A stretch of DNA of 64,000 nucleotides from an uncultured Oscillospiraceae bacterium (GTDB taxonomy: Bacteria; Bacillota; Clostridia; Oscillospirales; Acutalibacteraceae). The notes beneath the pieces are model-generated. The model worked only from the letters and a program-made list of their open reading frames with translations, made no database searches and was not told where the DNA came from. Below are positions 7,986-18,321 of this stretch, in pieces. Position numbers and translations under genes: made by a program. The DNA lies in contig UQKB01000003.1 of NCBI GenBank assembly GCA_900541565.1, positions 105,810 through 169,809 of the forward strand, read 5' to 3'. Position 1 is the first letter of the stretch. Every line of letters starts with the position of its first letter.

Positions 7986-8024
7986 CAGACTGGACAGCAG
8001 GGAGACTCCCTTTGGTCCAGTCTG
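7986..8024 (-). terminator. Terminator hairpin in the groEL-distal region
   Basis: CAGACTGGAC/GTCCAGTCTG stem with a further AGGGAG/CTCCCT inner stem. On the minus strand it is followed by TTTTTCTGTT. It is one of three consecutive hairpins downstream of groEL. Confidence 0.55.
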
Positions 8025-8040
8025 TTTCCTTATACAACAA

Positions 8041-8068
8041 AAAACAGCGTTCTATAAAACGCTGTTTT
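8041..8068. terminator. Bidirectional terminator hairpin
   Basis: AAAACAGCGTT pairs with AACGCTGTTTT, with T-runs on both strands. The middle hairpin of three between groEL and the DUF2974 remnant. Confidence 0.6.
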
Positions 8069-8129
8069 TTACATAAGTATAATATTGTATCTTACTATTA
8101 CATTTTAAGGCAGCTTCTTTTAACTGAGA

Positions 8130-8159
8130 AACCGCACTGTGTTTTGACACAGTGCGGTT
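8130..8159. terminator. Hairpin terminator next to groEL
   Basis: A 12-bp perfect stem AACCGCACTGTG/CACAGTGCGGTT with a 6-nt loop. T-run GTTTTTG on the plus side, weaker TTTCTC on the minus side. It lies about 40 bases after the groEL stop. Confidence 0.6.
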
Positions 8160-8200
8160 TTTGATAGAATAACAAGTAAAATAAGAGCAGTTTGCAGCTT

Positions 8201-9838
<1,638 letters not shown>

Positions 9839-9866
9839 CTATATACGTATACAATTTTTAAAGATA

Positions 9867-10187
<321 letters not shown>

Positions 10188-10214
10188 TTAGCACTCTTGC
10201 TTCTTGAGTGCTAA
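10188..10214. promoter_or_regulatory. CIRCE operator (HrcA binding site)
   Basis: TTAGCACTC-N9-GAGTGCTAA, a perfect match to the CIRCE consensus, 37 bases upstream of groES. It implies heat-shock control by HrcA, whose gene is not in this window. Confidence 0.97.
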
Positions 10215-10218
10215 ATAT

Positions 10219-10247
10219 ATACTAACCCTTTCCTGCAAAAAAATCAA
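10219..10247 (-). promoter_or_regulatory. sigma-A-like promoter of groESL
   Basis: TTGATT (10242-10247), 17-base spacer, TAGTAT (10219-10224) on the minus strand, directly upstream of CIRCE, so that bound HrcA would cover the start region. Confidence 0.6.
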
Positions 10248-10416
10248 GTAAAATTTTCCTTCTTCATAAATTATTTACATATTCAATAAGTCTATGTGAA
10301 AAACGGTACAAAATATACCTTTTTCTTACAAAGCAAAAAATAAGCGCTTTGTTTTTCTAAAGCCAAAAAGGCAAAAGAAGAAAGCGCACAAGAAATTTTA
10401 TATGCGCCTTATCTAT

Positions 10417-11538
10417 TTAATTTTTAAAATACATATATACCTGACATTTGATCATACCGTTATAAAGCTTCCTACGCTTATCGGCCTTGCGCCCAAAAAA
10501 GTGCTCAAACAATTCGTCCGGGCTGATCACCGTATAGCTCCAGCCCGGCTTTTTTTCAAAACGAGCACCCATTATACCGTATAACTTCCGCGCCTGCTTT
10601 ACATCAAGAAGCCTTTCACCATACGGCGGGTTGCAAATTACGCTGGCGCGCGGCATTGTTTCATAAAAATTACAAATATCCCTTTTTTGAAATATAATTG
10701 CATCCGCAACGCCGGCTTTCCCGGCATTTTCTTTTGCAAGCTGCAGCGCCTGTTGGTCTATATCATACCCCAGCCCTTCAAAAGCGCTGTCCCTTTTAAT
10801 TGCATCCCACGCCGCTTCTTTTTCCCTTTTCCAAATAATTTGCGGCATATTTTCCCATTCCTGCGCTGTAAAACGTCTGTGCAGACCCGGCGCAATATTT
10901 CTTGCTTTCATGGCAGCTTCTATTAAAATTGTGCCTGAACCACACATAGGGTCGATCACAGTATGATTTGCACGCACTTTTGACAAATCCGCCATGGCCG
11001 CTGCCAGGGTTTCCTTCAGCGGCGCCGGCCCGGCGTTTTGCCGGTACCCCCGCTTATACAACCCAGTGCCGCTTGTGTCGATCATCATACTGACCATATC
11101 CTTCAAAATCAAAAACTGTATTTGGTAAAGATGCCCCGTTTCTTCAAACCATTCTATCCGGTACTTGCTTTTGAGTCGTTCTACCACCGCTTTTTTGATA
11201 ATTGACTGGCAATCCGGAACACTCATAAGTTTGGAAGAAAGGGCTTTTCCCTTCACAGGGAACCGATCCTTTTTTCCAATAAAATTCTCCCAGGGTAATG
11301 CCTTTATCTGTTCAAAAAGGTTGTCAAACGTATCAGCCCGAAAAGTACCCATGAAAATTTGTACACGTTCTGCAAAGCGCGAACATAAGTTTATTCTTGC
11401 CAGCATTGTAAAATCTCCGTCACATAGTACCCTTCCGTTTTCCGGACGTACGTTTTGGGCATTCATTCTTCTAAGCTCTTCTGCAACTAGGCCTTCCATA
11501 CCGAGCAAACAGGGGCAAACCAGTTTAAATTGTTCCAT
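10417..11538 (-). CDS. THUMP-domain class I SAM-dependent RNA methyltransferase, RlmL/YpsC-like
   Basis: About 373 residues. An N-terminal ferredoxin-like/THUMP region (LVCPCLLGMEGLVAEELRR) is followed by a Rossmann methyltransferase with SAM motif DPMCGSGTILIEAA and catalytic NPPYGERL. This matches the family that makes N2-methylguanosine in 23S rRNA (RlmL N-terminal half, Bacillus YpsC). The start is the second ATG (11538), six bases after AAAGGA. It stands alone between groES and hpf. The exact target nucleotide cannot be read from sequence. Confidence 0.85.
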   Translation of the reverse strand: MEQFKLVCPCLLGMEGLVAEELRRMNAQNVRPENGRVLCDGDFTMLARINLCSRFAERVQIFMGTFRADTFDNLFEQIKALPWENFIGKKDRFPVKGKALSSKLMSVPDCQSIIKKAVVERLKSKYRIEWFEETGHLYQIQFLILKDMVSMMIDTSGTGLYKRGYRQNAGPAPLKETLAAAMADLSKVRANHTVIDPMCGSGTILIEAAMKARNIAPGLHRRFTAQEWENMPQIIWKREKEAAWDAIKRDSAFEGLGYDIDQQALQLAKENAGKAGVADAIIFQKRDICNFYETMPRASVICNPPYGERLLDVKQARKLYGIMGARFEKKPGWSYTVISPDELFEHFFGRKADKRRKLYNGMIKCQVYMYFKN

Positions 11539-11630
11539 AATCATTTCCTTTACTTAATGCACGATGCTTATTACTATAGCACCGTACAAAATATTTGTCG
11601 AGTCTTTTTTCTTTTTTGCAAAAGTAAAAA

Positions 11631-11653
11631 GCGGAGCGCTGGAGGCGCTCCGC
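11631..11653 (-). terminator. Terminator after hpf
   Basis: Perfect 9-bp stem GCGGAGCGC/GCGCTCCGC with a 5-nt loop, followed on the minus strand by TTTTTACTTTTG. Confidence 0.85.
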
Positions 11654-11669
11654 CAAATACGTATATATA

Positions 11670-12209
11670 TTAATCATTTGTAGGCTGCAGCAATCCGTAA
11701 GCGCCGTCGTCGCGGCAATAGACAACGTTGATTTCCTGCGTGTCTGCGTTTCTAAACATAAAAAACTTATGATTCACCATATTCATACGCAGAATTGCCT
11801 CGTCGACCAGCATAGGTTTGACAGGAATATTTTTCACCCTGCAAACTTCATAGCTTGTTTCTTCGTCAATATCGTCCAGCTCCGGCGTCTGTGCAATATA
11901 TTCGTCGAACACCCCGGAACGCAATTTTTTTTCAAGCTTTGCCTTATTTTTCCGAATTTGCCTTCCCAAGACATCTACGACCTTGTCCAGCGCATCGTTC
12001 ATTTCGGGCGCAGTGTTTTCCGCACGGTAAATCATCCCGTTGTCGTTTATGGTTATTTCAACCGTCTGCCTGTTTTTTTCAAGCGTTACCGTAACGTTTG
12101 CCAACGCGTCTTCGCCAAAAATGCGCTCAAATTTTTTTAGTTTTTTTTCAACACGCTCCTTAAAATTATCCCGCAAATTTACCTTCCTGGCTGTATAGGT
12201 AGTGGTCAT
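11670..12209 (-). CDS. hpf: Ribosome hibernation-promoting factor, long form
   Basis: 179 residues, matching the long HPF type. The N-terminal S30AE domain (about 1-100, with the basic IRKNKAKLEKKLR helix) binds the decoding region. The C-terminal dimerisation domain holds KPMLVDEAILRMNMV and the ending INVVYCRDDGAYGLLQP. It dimerises 70S ribosomes into inactive 100S particles in slow growth. AAGGAGG lies 8 bases before the ATG. Monocistronic with its own terminator. Confidence 0.95.
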   Translation of the reverse strand: MTTTYTARKVNLRDNFKERVEKKLKKFERIFGEDALANVTVTLEKNRQTVEITINDNGMIYRAENTAPEMNDALDKVVDVLGRQIRKNKAKLEKKLRSGVFDEYIAQTPELDDIDEETSYEVCRVKNIPVKPMLVDEAILRMNMVNHKFFMFRNADTQEINVVYCRDDGAYGLLQPTND

Positions 12210-12519
12210 AGCTTCGTCCTCCTTTTCAGTTACATAAAATAAGGAAAAGCTTTCCTTATTTCTTTTTTAGTATAGCATATATTTTATAAAAATGGAACAC
12301 AATTTTGTAACTTATTTATTAAAATTTACAGCTTTTAGAAAAAATACATATTTTCATAGCACAAGCTTTATAAAAGTCATGACCACCCCTAAAAGGGGTG
12401 GTCATGACTAAATCAAATATTAATGCCCGTCAAGCGCATTTTCAGTTTGGAGGACGGTAAATATGCACGATTATACATAAGCTAACAGTCTAAGCATACA
12501 GCCTGTATATATCATCACG
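12210..12519. other. Intergenic region: hpf promoter and perfect palindrome
   Basis: Holds the AT-rich upstream region of hpf (minus-strand TTGTGT-N17-TATGCT is a possible promoter), the palindromic repeat at 12375-12409, and sequence up to the end of the MetRS-like gene in which I see nothing further. Confidence 0.5.
12375..12409. repeat. Perfect 15-bp palindromic hairpin repeat
   Basis: AGTCATGACCACCCC, loop TAAAA, GGGGTGGTCATGACT. It is homologous to one module of the composite repeat at 7424-7508, so this is a dispersed element rather than a local terminator. It marks the boundary of the MetRS-like island. Confidence 0.7.
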
Positions 12520-14505
12520 CTATTTTTTAATTTGGCTTTCGTGCGGAGCGAAAAAGTCTATTCTCGGCTCTAAAAACTTCATTTCATGATTATCCGCATT
12601 GTCAAAGAAGAAATATATCTCCTCGAATATATTGTCCCAGTTCCACACGCTTTCCGGCACACGCAGATATTTCCTTATCATCTCACAGCCCGCCGGCGCT
12701 ATCGGATGATAAAGCGTAGTCAGCACACGTATTTCATGGAAAGTATCGATAAGCAGCCGGCCCATAGCTTCCGCGTCGTCCTTAGCCTCGCGGCTTATTG
12801 CCGACCAGCGCTTATTGCAGTCGCGTACAAAAAGGTCAAGCTCTTCTATAACAGCATTAAACTCATATTTATACATGCACTCTTCGTATTTTAGTATAAG
12901 TTTATCGCACTTTTCCTTTACCTCTGCGCTTACCTCGCCGTGCGGCAATATTCCGCCAAAATACTTCTGCAGCGAGTAAAAGCCGGAGCGCACAAGTCTG
13001 TTAAATACATTTGTAAGCAGACTTCCCTCTTTAAGCGCGGGGTCAAATTTGTCCTGCGGCTTTGCATCCTCCGGCGCAAACGCGCGCGGACTGAAGCTTA
13101 CGCTTTTAGTGGAAAGTGCCATTCCCAAAAAGTGCATGCGCATCTGCTCAGGCGTATAATAGTCCAGCAATCTGTCAGCCATAGGCGGCTTTATTTTGCC
13201 GCTGCTGCTGGCCTTGTTTCCCATAAAGAAAACATGCCGGTTTGGTATTATATTCGGCAGACGCAACCCTTTTTCCATCTGCTTTGACGCCGCCATGAAC
13301 ATTGCCGTTTCGGCTATACCGTAAAAATATATATTATCCTCACCTATAAATTGATATATTTCCGCGCCGTCATCCGTCCACCACTTAAGCCATTCGTCAT
13401 CATCGCAGCCGCGCATCTTAAGCGCCGCTTTTGTAAATGATATCGGCGCCCACAGAGACTCCGGCCACACCCAGAAAGTGCGCCCATTTACGCCGTCCTT
13501 TTCCGGCACTGCTATGCCCCAGCCGCCGTTGCCGGATATTCTAAAGGGCACAATGGTCTTGCCGGTACGATAGCGTATGTCGTTTTTATTGAGTATTTCA
13601 CACGCTTTCTCTCGGTCGGCCAGACACGAAAAAGTCAGTGTGACCGACGGCTTCTTTTCGTCGTCTGTTACCGTATATTCCGGCATATCTGAAAGAGTCT
13701 GCGCCTGTGGCATAAACTCACGTTTTACATATATAGTCGGGTCGCGGTAAAACTCGTCCGTCACCCTTATAAGGTTTTCCCTTACGTTGTCTCTTTTGCG
13801 CAGCTCGTCCTGACGTTTTATGAGAGCATCGCGATATTTTTCCATATCAATGTACCAGTTCTGCGTGGGTTTTAGCACCGGACGTTTTCCCGTAAGAGTG
13901 CTTATGGGGTTTATGAGGCCCTGCTCCATATACTGATGCCCAAGCGCGCATTCGTTGGCGTACGCCGCCTCCGACTTGCAGCCGCTTATAGGGCAGCGCC
14001 CCACTACCTGCCGGCCGTTTAAAAAGGCGCCGGCCTCTTCATCATAGAACTGATACGCATTGTCAAGTTTAAGCGCACCGGAAGTATAAAATTTTTCAAA
14101 AATATCGCAGGAAACCTTTTTGTGTATCTCGCCCGCCTCGCCGAACGCCGACGCTGCAAACAAATCAAGGCTTATATAAAATTTCTCCAGCGTCGACTTC
14201 TGCTTTTCATGATTGGATTTTATATATTCAAGAATATCAGTATATCCGCCGTTTTCTTTCTGCTTTTCAAACCCCTCTTCAATAGTGGAGCCATAACAGT
14301 CGGTGCCGGAAATAAAAAGAACATTTTCGCTTCCTATCCTGTCGCGCAGAAATCTTGCCATCATGTCCGCCGGAATAAACACGCCGCCGACATGTCCGAA
14401 ATGCAGCTCCTTATTCCCATAAGGCATGCCGGCCGTTACTATTGCCCTCTTCGGAAACGATGGGCGCTTCTCAATATTTATGTCGTTATTTTTACTGTCT
14501 GTCAT
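12520..14505 (-). CDS. Divergent methionyl-tRNA synthetase-like class I aminoacyl-tRNA synthetase
   Basis: 661 residues from ATG 14505. The class I HIGH motif is HFGHVGG in the context TAGMPYGNKELHFGH, followed by FISGTDCYGSTIEE (cf. GTDEHG in MetRS). A zinc knuckle CPISGC...ANECALGHQ lies near residue 200, then GWGIAVP. The KMSKS loop is degenerate: GNKASSSGKIKPP. A helical anticodon-binding domain follows. Predicted reaction: Met + tRNA + ATP to Met-tRNA. It is monocistronic, away from usual metG neighbours, and next to a hairpin repeat. Whether it is the only MetRS or a second, inhibitor-resistant copy cannot be told here. A frame extension to TTG 14580 is possible. Confidence 0.72.
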   Translation of the reverse strand: MTDSKNNDINIEKRPSFPKRAIVTAGMPYGNKELHFGHVGGVFIPADMMARFLRDRIGSENVLFISGTDCYGSTIEEGFEKQKENGGYTDILEYIKSNHEKQKSTLEKFYISLDLFAASAFGEAGEIHKKVSCDIFEKFYTSGALKLDNAYQFYDEEAGAFLNGRQVVGRCPISGCKSEAAYANECALGHQYMEQGLINPISTLTGKRPVLKPTQNWYIDMEKYRDALIKRQDELRKRDNVRENLIRVTDEFYRDPTIYVKREFMPQAQTLSDMPEYTVTDDEKKPSVTLTFSCLADREKACEILNKNDIRYRTGKTIVPFRISGNGGWGIAVPEKDGVNGRTFWVWPESLWAPISFTKAALKMRGCDDDEWLKWWTDDGAEIYQFIGEDNIYFYGIAETAMFMAASKQMEKGLRLPNIIPNRHVFFMGNKASSSGKIKPPMADRLLDYYTPEQMRMHFLGMALSTKSVSFSPRAFAPEDAKPQDKFDPALKEGSLLTNVFNRLVRSGFYSLQKYFGGILPHGEVSAEVKEKCDKLILKYEECMYKYEFNAVIEELDLFVRDCNKRWSAISREAKDDAEAMGRLLIDTFHEIRVLTTLYHPIAPAGCEMIRKYLRVPESVWNWDNIFEEIYFFFDNADNHEMKFLEPRIDFFAPHESQIKK

Positions 14506-14605
14506 ATTTACACATTCCGGCCAATCCAGCCGATCTCCTTCCAACCTGCATTCATATAAGCAAAATTCCGCTTTTATCAAAGCATAGGCAAAAATTGCTA
14601 TACCT

Positions 14606-14634
14606 ATTTTACTTTATATAAAACCCCAAGTCAA
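14606..14634 (-). promoter_or_regulatory. sigma-A-like promoter of the MetRS-like gene
   Basis: Minus strand TTGACT (14629-14634), 17-base spacer, TAAAAT (14606-14611), about 95 bases before the ATG. Confidence 0.55.
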
Positions 14635-14836
14635 CATTATTAGCCGCTGTATTATCTAATTATAATTATAAAATATTTTTATTTTAAGTCTTTTAAATGT
14701 TATATTAATAGGATAAATAAATCATTCGCTTATTATATTTTACTTTAAATCTATTTTACGCAGAAAATAAGCTTAACCGGCTCGACCATGCGTCATTTTT
14801 GATTTATATTTTAATAAAAAATTGTGGTGCAAGTGT

Positions 14837-15010
14837 ATGAATATAAGAGATGCAATATTAATCCTGACAAAATCGCAGCCCGAGCTGCGGCAAAGATTGG
14901 CCGAATATTTGGGCGTTGCGATGCATGATATAACGGATTGGGAAAGCGGAAAATCCGCCCCAAGCAAAGAAATATCACAGGCAATAGCTGAAAAATATAA
15001 TATAGCATGA
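14837..15010 (+). CDS. Small helix-turn-helix (XRE-type) protein
   Basis: 57 residues, essentially a lone HTH: LRQRLAEYLGVAMHDITDWE followed by SGKSAPSKEISQAIAEKYNI, the shape of an XRE/Cro DNA-binding domain. The start is ATG 14837, with only a weak upstream site. Divergent from the MetRS-like gene, about 330 bases away. It could be an autonomous regulator or an antitoxin-like remnant. Real coding status is likely but not certain. Confidence 0.55.
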   Translation: MNIRDAILILTKSQPELRQRLAEYLGVAMHDITDWESGKSAPSKEISQAIAEKYNIA

Positions 15011-15071
15011 AATGAGCCTTCGTGGGAGCATTCCGATTTTTCCGGCGAAGTGGTTTTCTTTATACAACAAA

Positions 15072-15096
15072 AACCGACGCCTGACAGGCGTCGGTT
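15072..15096 (-). terminator. Terminator after yabR
   Basis: AACCGACGCCTG/CAGGCGTCGGTT, a 12-bp inverted repeat, followed on the minus strand by TTTTGTTG. Confidence 0.8.
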
Positions 15097-15103
15097 AAAG
15101 CAT

Positions 15104-15541
15104 TTATTTTTGCGGTTTACGTCTGCGCGGCGTATTTTCCCCTCTTTTTAACGCAGACATCTTTTCGTCACTGGATTGCTTAAAGCGCAGCATCATATCT
15201 TCAAAGCTGGCAGGCTCGCTTAATTTACTATGCCATTCAAAGTCGCCAGGGCCTTTAACAGGCGGCGCAGACGAAGCCGTACGCCTTCTTTCAGCAGTGC
15301 GCGGTTTTTCCATTGCTTTTTTTATAGACAAACTGATCTTTCCATCTTCGCCGATAGACAGGACCCGCACTTTGACCTCCTGCCCAATTTTTAAATGGTC
15401 ACGAATCTGGCTTACATAAGTAGGCGCTACTTCAGAAATATGTACCATGCCGGTCAGACCGTCAGATAAATCTATAAAGGCGCCAAAATTTGTGATTCCT
15501 GTAACTTTTCCTTCTAAAATATTTCCGACTTCAAGCTGCAT
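15104..15541 (-). CDS. yabR: S1-domain RNA-binding protein YabR
   Basis: 145 residues. An S1 domain fills residues 1-75 (VGNILEGKVTGITNFGAFID, VHISEVAP, SIGEDGKISLSIKKA). The tail is basic and low-complexity, with RRRKPQK at the end. Its position right after divIC is the same as yabR in Bacillus subtilis. Probable ribosome- or RNA-associated protein; the target is unknown. Confidence 0.85.
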   Translation of the reverse strand: MQLEVGNILEGKVTGITNFGAFIDLSDGLTGMVHISEVAPTYVSQIRDHLKIGQEVKVRVLSIGEDGKISLSIKKAMEKPRTAERRRTASSAPPVKGPGDFEWHSKLSEPASFEDMMLRFKQSSDEKMSALKRGENTPRRRKPQK

Positions 15542-15591
15542 AAAAAAAACTTATCCTCCTTGGACGGTTGGGTCAGATACGGAAAAACCGT

Positions 15592-15948
15592 TTATTCGCC
15601 TGCTATATTTATAAAAATGCGCTCGTCTGGATTTGCATAATCAAACTCCTCCCGCGCAATTCGTTCAATATAAGAGGCATTGTCCTTTTCATCAGAGTTA
15701 TAAACTTCTGCTATCTCTTCATTTTTAACCTCTTGAATAATAATATCATTTTCCAGCGCGGAAAGTTCCGCCTCTTTTTGATTAATCTGAATTTGTTGAT
15801 TAACAAGCGTAACAACTGCATATATGGAAAAACCGGCCAAAGCCAGGTATAAAACAAAGCTTTTCTTTTTTTTCTTTTGCTTTCTCTGCTTTTTTGAATC
15901 TTCCAGGTTGACTTCCTGAATCACTTTTTTATTTGCAACATCAGACAT
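15592..15948 (-). CDS. divIC: Septum formation initiator family protein DivIC (FtsB-like)
   Basis: 118 residues: a basic cytoplasmic N-terminus (KKQRKQKKKKK), one membrane helix (VLYLALAGFSIYAVVTLV) and a coiled coil (IQINQKEAELSALENDI). This is the FtsB/DivIC pattern. It acts at the division septum with FtsL and DivIB. The start overlaps the end of yabQ by 8 bases and has GGAAAGGGG upstream. Same order as in Bacillus. Confidence 0.88.
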   Translation of the reverse strand: MSDVANKKVIQEVNLEDSKKQRKQKKKKKSFVLYLALAGFSIYAVVTLVNQQIQINQKEAELSALENDIIIQEVKNEEIAEVYNSDEKDNASYIERIAREEFDYANPDERIFINIAGE

Positions 15949-16483
15949 ATTTGTTCCCCTTTCCTTTTTTACAAGCGCGGGAAAAAATAAAAAACTTTTT
16001 TTTATTATACACCAAGGAAGAATTCAGTTGCAAGTTGTTTTTCTTCTTTTTTTCACGATTTTTATAAAAAATAATATTTTTTTTAAAAAACGTACGTTTA
16101 CAGGCAAAAAAGCCACTCTTTAGCCGGCCGCACACCGCAATTGCGGCGTGCTTCAGCGCTTTTCCTCCGCTTGCAAACAAAAGAAACAAACGGCCTGTGA
16201 GCAAACCGATTGTAAAGCGGTAAGCCAAAAGGCCGCATAGATGTCCGGCTACCGTATATACGCGTACCTCCCCATTATTATAGGCCATGGCAAAAAAGAA
16301 AGCGCAAACAGCCGCTATAGACATAAAAAGAATATCCTGAATAAACGTATGCACAAATGAACACAGACCCATCGCCCTTAAAAAACGGAAAACATCATAT
16401 ACAACACCCAGCACAGCACCTGCCGCGACCGCCAGAAAAAAAATGAGCGTTTGATTGAGCTCCGGCAGTTCCACATATGCCAC
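15941..16483 (-). CDS. yabQ: Spore cortex biosynthesis protein YabQ
   Basis: 180 residues. The N-terminal half is several membrane helices (LIFFLAVAAGAVLGVVYDVF and onward) and the C-terminal half is a basic tail, as in YabQ. Required in the mother cell for cortex formation in Bacillus. A GTG start at 16483 immediately follows yabP, indicating translational coupling. Confidence 0.85.
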   Translation of the reverse strand: MAYVELPELNQTLIFFLAVAAGAVLGVVYDVFRFLRAMGLCSFVHTFIQDILFMSIAAVCAFFFAMAYNNGEVRVYTVAGHLCGLLAYRFTIGLLTGRLFLLFASGGKALKHAAIAVCGRLKSGFFACKRTFFKKNIIFYKNREKKKKNNLQLNSSLVYNKKKFFIFSRACKKGKGNKYV

Positions 16484-16486
16484 ATC

Positions 16487-16765
16487 CTATCTGAATAGCT
16501 TTGTCAGCAAGCCGCCTGCAGGGCGGTTTTCTGTATAAATAAGCGATACAATATCGCCGTCTATAGAAACTTCTCCCGTTTCCAGACTAAGTTTATTGAT
16601 ATGCAGCGTACTGCCTTTGATATTGAGCTCTCCAAAATCTGTATAAATAACTACAGACTGCTCGTCAAAGCTTCCAACGTCTAAAACGCCCGAAAGCGAA
16701 AGAAAATTTCTGTTTTCCAATATCATACTGTGCGGCTTTTTTTGCTTTACTTTCTCTTCAGCCAT
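16487..16765 (-). CDS. yabP: Sporulation protein YabP
   Basis: 92 residues, all in the YabP fold: ILENRNFLSLSGVLDVGSFD, YTDFGELNIKGSTLHI and LETGEVSIDGDIVSLIY. Soluble mother-cell protein of unknown biochemical role. GGAGGTG precedes the ATG, and a sigma-E-like promoter stands upstream. Confidence 0.92.
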   Translation of the reverse strand: MAEEKVKQKKPHSMILENRNFLSLSGVLDVGSFDEQSVVIYTDFGELNIKGSTLHINKLSLETGEVSIDGDIVSLIYTENRPAGGLLTKLFR

Positions 16766-16794
16766 ATTGCACCTCCAAATAATCCCTGCTGTTA

Positions 16795-16823
16795 ATTTTA
16801 TGAGAAGGTGCTGGCATTTATAC
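16795..16823 (-). promoter_or_regulatory. sigma-E-like promoter ahead of yabPQ
   Basis: Minus strand GTATAAA (16817-16823), 14-base spacer, CATAAAAT (16795-16802), close to the sigma-E pattern. It lies between rqcP and yabP, so yabPQ (and perhaps divIC/yabR by readthrough) could be switched on during sporulation separately from rqcP. yabP of Bacillus is sigma-E dependent. Confidence 0.5.
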
Positions 16824-16829
16824 CGGAAC

Positions 16830-17072
16830 TCAAGGGATTATTCTATACATTTGCGCGGCGTCTTCTTTTCTTATATGTTCGTTTACCGCAAGGACTTCCA
16901 CTTTCATCGGCCGATTTCCTAGCTGAATTTCAATAATATCACCGGGTTTAACCGTATAAGAAGCCCGTTGCGGCCGCCCATTGACACACACCCGCTGCGC
17001 ATCACACGCCTCGTTTGCAATCGTCCTACGCTTAATAATCCTTGCAACCTTTAAATATTTATCTAATCTCAC
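16830..17072 (-). CDS. rqcP: S4-domain RNA-binding protein RqcP (YabO)
   Basis: 80 residues. The S4 fold occupies almost the whole protein: RLDKYLKVARIIKRRTIANE, then CVNGRPQRASYTVKPGDIIE. Family members act in ribosome-associated quality control with RqcH, stabilising the peptidyl-tRNA during Ala tailing. The start is set to GTG 17072, eight bases after AGGAG; the frame extends 19 codons upstream into the hup terminator, which is unlikely to be translated. Confidence 0.88.
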   Translation of the reverse strand: MRLDKYLKVARIIKRRTIANEACDAQRVCVNGRPQRASYTVKPGDIIEIQLGNRPMKVEVLAVNEHIRKEDAAQMYRIIP

Positions 17073-17108
17073 AAACACAACTCCTGTCAAAAATTTTTTA
17101 TATAAAAA

Positions 17109-17136
17109 GGCTGCCCTGGTGCGCACCAAGACAGCC
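17109..17136 (-). terminator. Terminator after hup
   Basis: GGCTG-N2-TGGTGC pairs with GCACCA-N2-CAGCC, followed on the minus strand by TTTTTATAT. It separates hup from rqcP. Confidence 0.75.
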
Positions 17137-17159
17137 CTTTACATTACAAAAAAGCAAAA

Positions 17160-17435
17160 TTACTGATCCACAGCCTCTTTAAAAGCCTTTCCTGCCTTGA
17201 AAGCGGGAACCTTAGAAGCCGGAATTGTAATTTGTGTTTTCGTTCTGGGGTCACAGCCGGTTCTTTCATTTCTCTGGCGCTGTTCAAAAGTACCAAAACC
17301 AACAATCTGCACTTTTTCAGCCTTCGCTACACAATCTACAATTGTGTCCAGCACTGCTGTTACTGCCTTTTCAGCGTCTTTCTTTGAAAGTTCGCTTTTT
17401 TCTGCAACTGCTGCAATTAATTCTGTCTTGTTCAT
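17160..17435 (-). CDS. hup: Histone-like DNA-binding protein HU
   Basis: 91 residues, standard HU length, with MNKTELIAAVAEKSELSKKD, VGFGTFEQRQRNERTG and KVPAFKAGKAFKEAV. Binds and bends DNA as a dimer. The start is ATG 17435 behind GGAGG; an upstream ATG five codons away is too close to that site to be used. Follows mazG after 30 bases, so it is probably co-transcribed. Confidence 0.96.
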   Translation of the reverse strand: MNKTELIAAVAEKSELSKKDAEKAVTAVLDTIVDCVAKAEKVQIVGFGTFEQRQRNERTGCDPRTKTQITIPASKVPAFKAGKAFKEAVDQ

Positions 17436-17465
17436 AAAAAAATCCTCCATGCCATTTGATATTAT

Positions 17466-18263
17466 TTATTTTTGACACTCCTTAACTTCATCCCACAAAG
17501 AATCAAGTTGGTTCAGGGGTGCCTCTTTTACATCAATGCCGCGCTGTGCGGCCAGCTGCTCTAAAGCGGAAAAACGCTTTATAAACTTGTCACAAGCATT
17601 ATATAGAGCTTTTTCCGCATCTGCGCCGACAAAACGCGAAACATTTACTACAGAAAAGAGCAAATCACCCAGTTCTTCCTCACAGGCGCAAGTATCCTCC
17701 TTTGCAAAAGCAGCCTTTAATTCGCCAAGCTCTTCTTCCACTTTTGCAAAAGCGCCATCTGCGCTTTTCCAGTCAAAGCCAATCTTCGCCGCTTTCTGCT
17801 GAATCTTTGCACTGCGCATAAGCGAAGGCAACGCTTTGGAAATACTCTCCATCGCCTGCCCCTGGGTCGACTGTGATTTTGTTTCCATTTTTATTTTGTC
17901 CCAATTGCTTAAAACCTTTTCAGGCGTATCTGCCTTTACGTCAGAAAAAACATGCGGATGCCTTATAATCAGCTTTTTACAAATCCCATCTGAAACGTCA
18001 TTTATATTAAACGAACCTGCTTCAGCTTCAATCTGCGCATGAAAGACAACTTGTAAAAGCACATCGCCAAGCTCTTCTTTTAAAAGCTCGGTGTCTTCTT
18101 TGTCAATTGCCTCAACAACTTCGTATGTTTCTTCTATAAAGTTTTGCCTTATGGAACGGTGGGTCTGTTTTTTGTCCCAGGGACAGCCTTGCGGCGTTCT
18201 TAAAAGCTGCATAATACGGACTAAATCATCAAACGTATAATTTGCTTTTTGTGTAAACTCCAA
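17466..18263 (-). CDS. mazG: Nucleoside triphosphate pyrophosphohydrolase MazG
   Basis: 265 residues with two MazG repeats. The first has CPWDKKQTHRSI and the acidic EETYEVVEAI...EELGDVLLQVVFHAQ metal site. The second has FAKVEEELGELKAAF and EEELGDLLFSVVNVSR. It hydrolyses NTPs to NMP and pyrophosphate. The N-terminal tetrapyrrole-methylase half found in Bacillus YabN is absent. Start TTG 18263 without a strong ribosome site. Confidence 0.92.
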   Translation of the reverse strand: MEFTQKANYTFDDLVRIMQLLRTPQGCPWDKKQTHRSIRQNFIEETYEVVEAIDKEDTELLKEELGDVLLQVVFHAQIEAEAGSFNINDVSDGICKKLIIRHPHVFSDVKADTPEKVLSNWDKIKMETKSQSTQGQAMESISKALPSLMRSAKIQQKAAKIGFDWKSADGAFAKVEEELGELKAAFAKEDTCACEEELGDLLFSVVNVSRFVGADAEKALYNACDKFIKRFSALEQLAAQRGIDVKEAPLNQLDSLWDEVKECQK

Positions 18264-18321
18264 CGTGTGCTACACCCCCAAGTCAAAAAACAGCCATGTT
18301 AAGGATGTTTCGTAACATATT

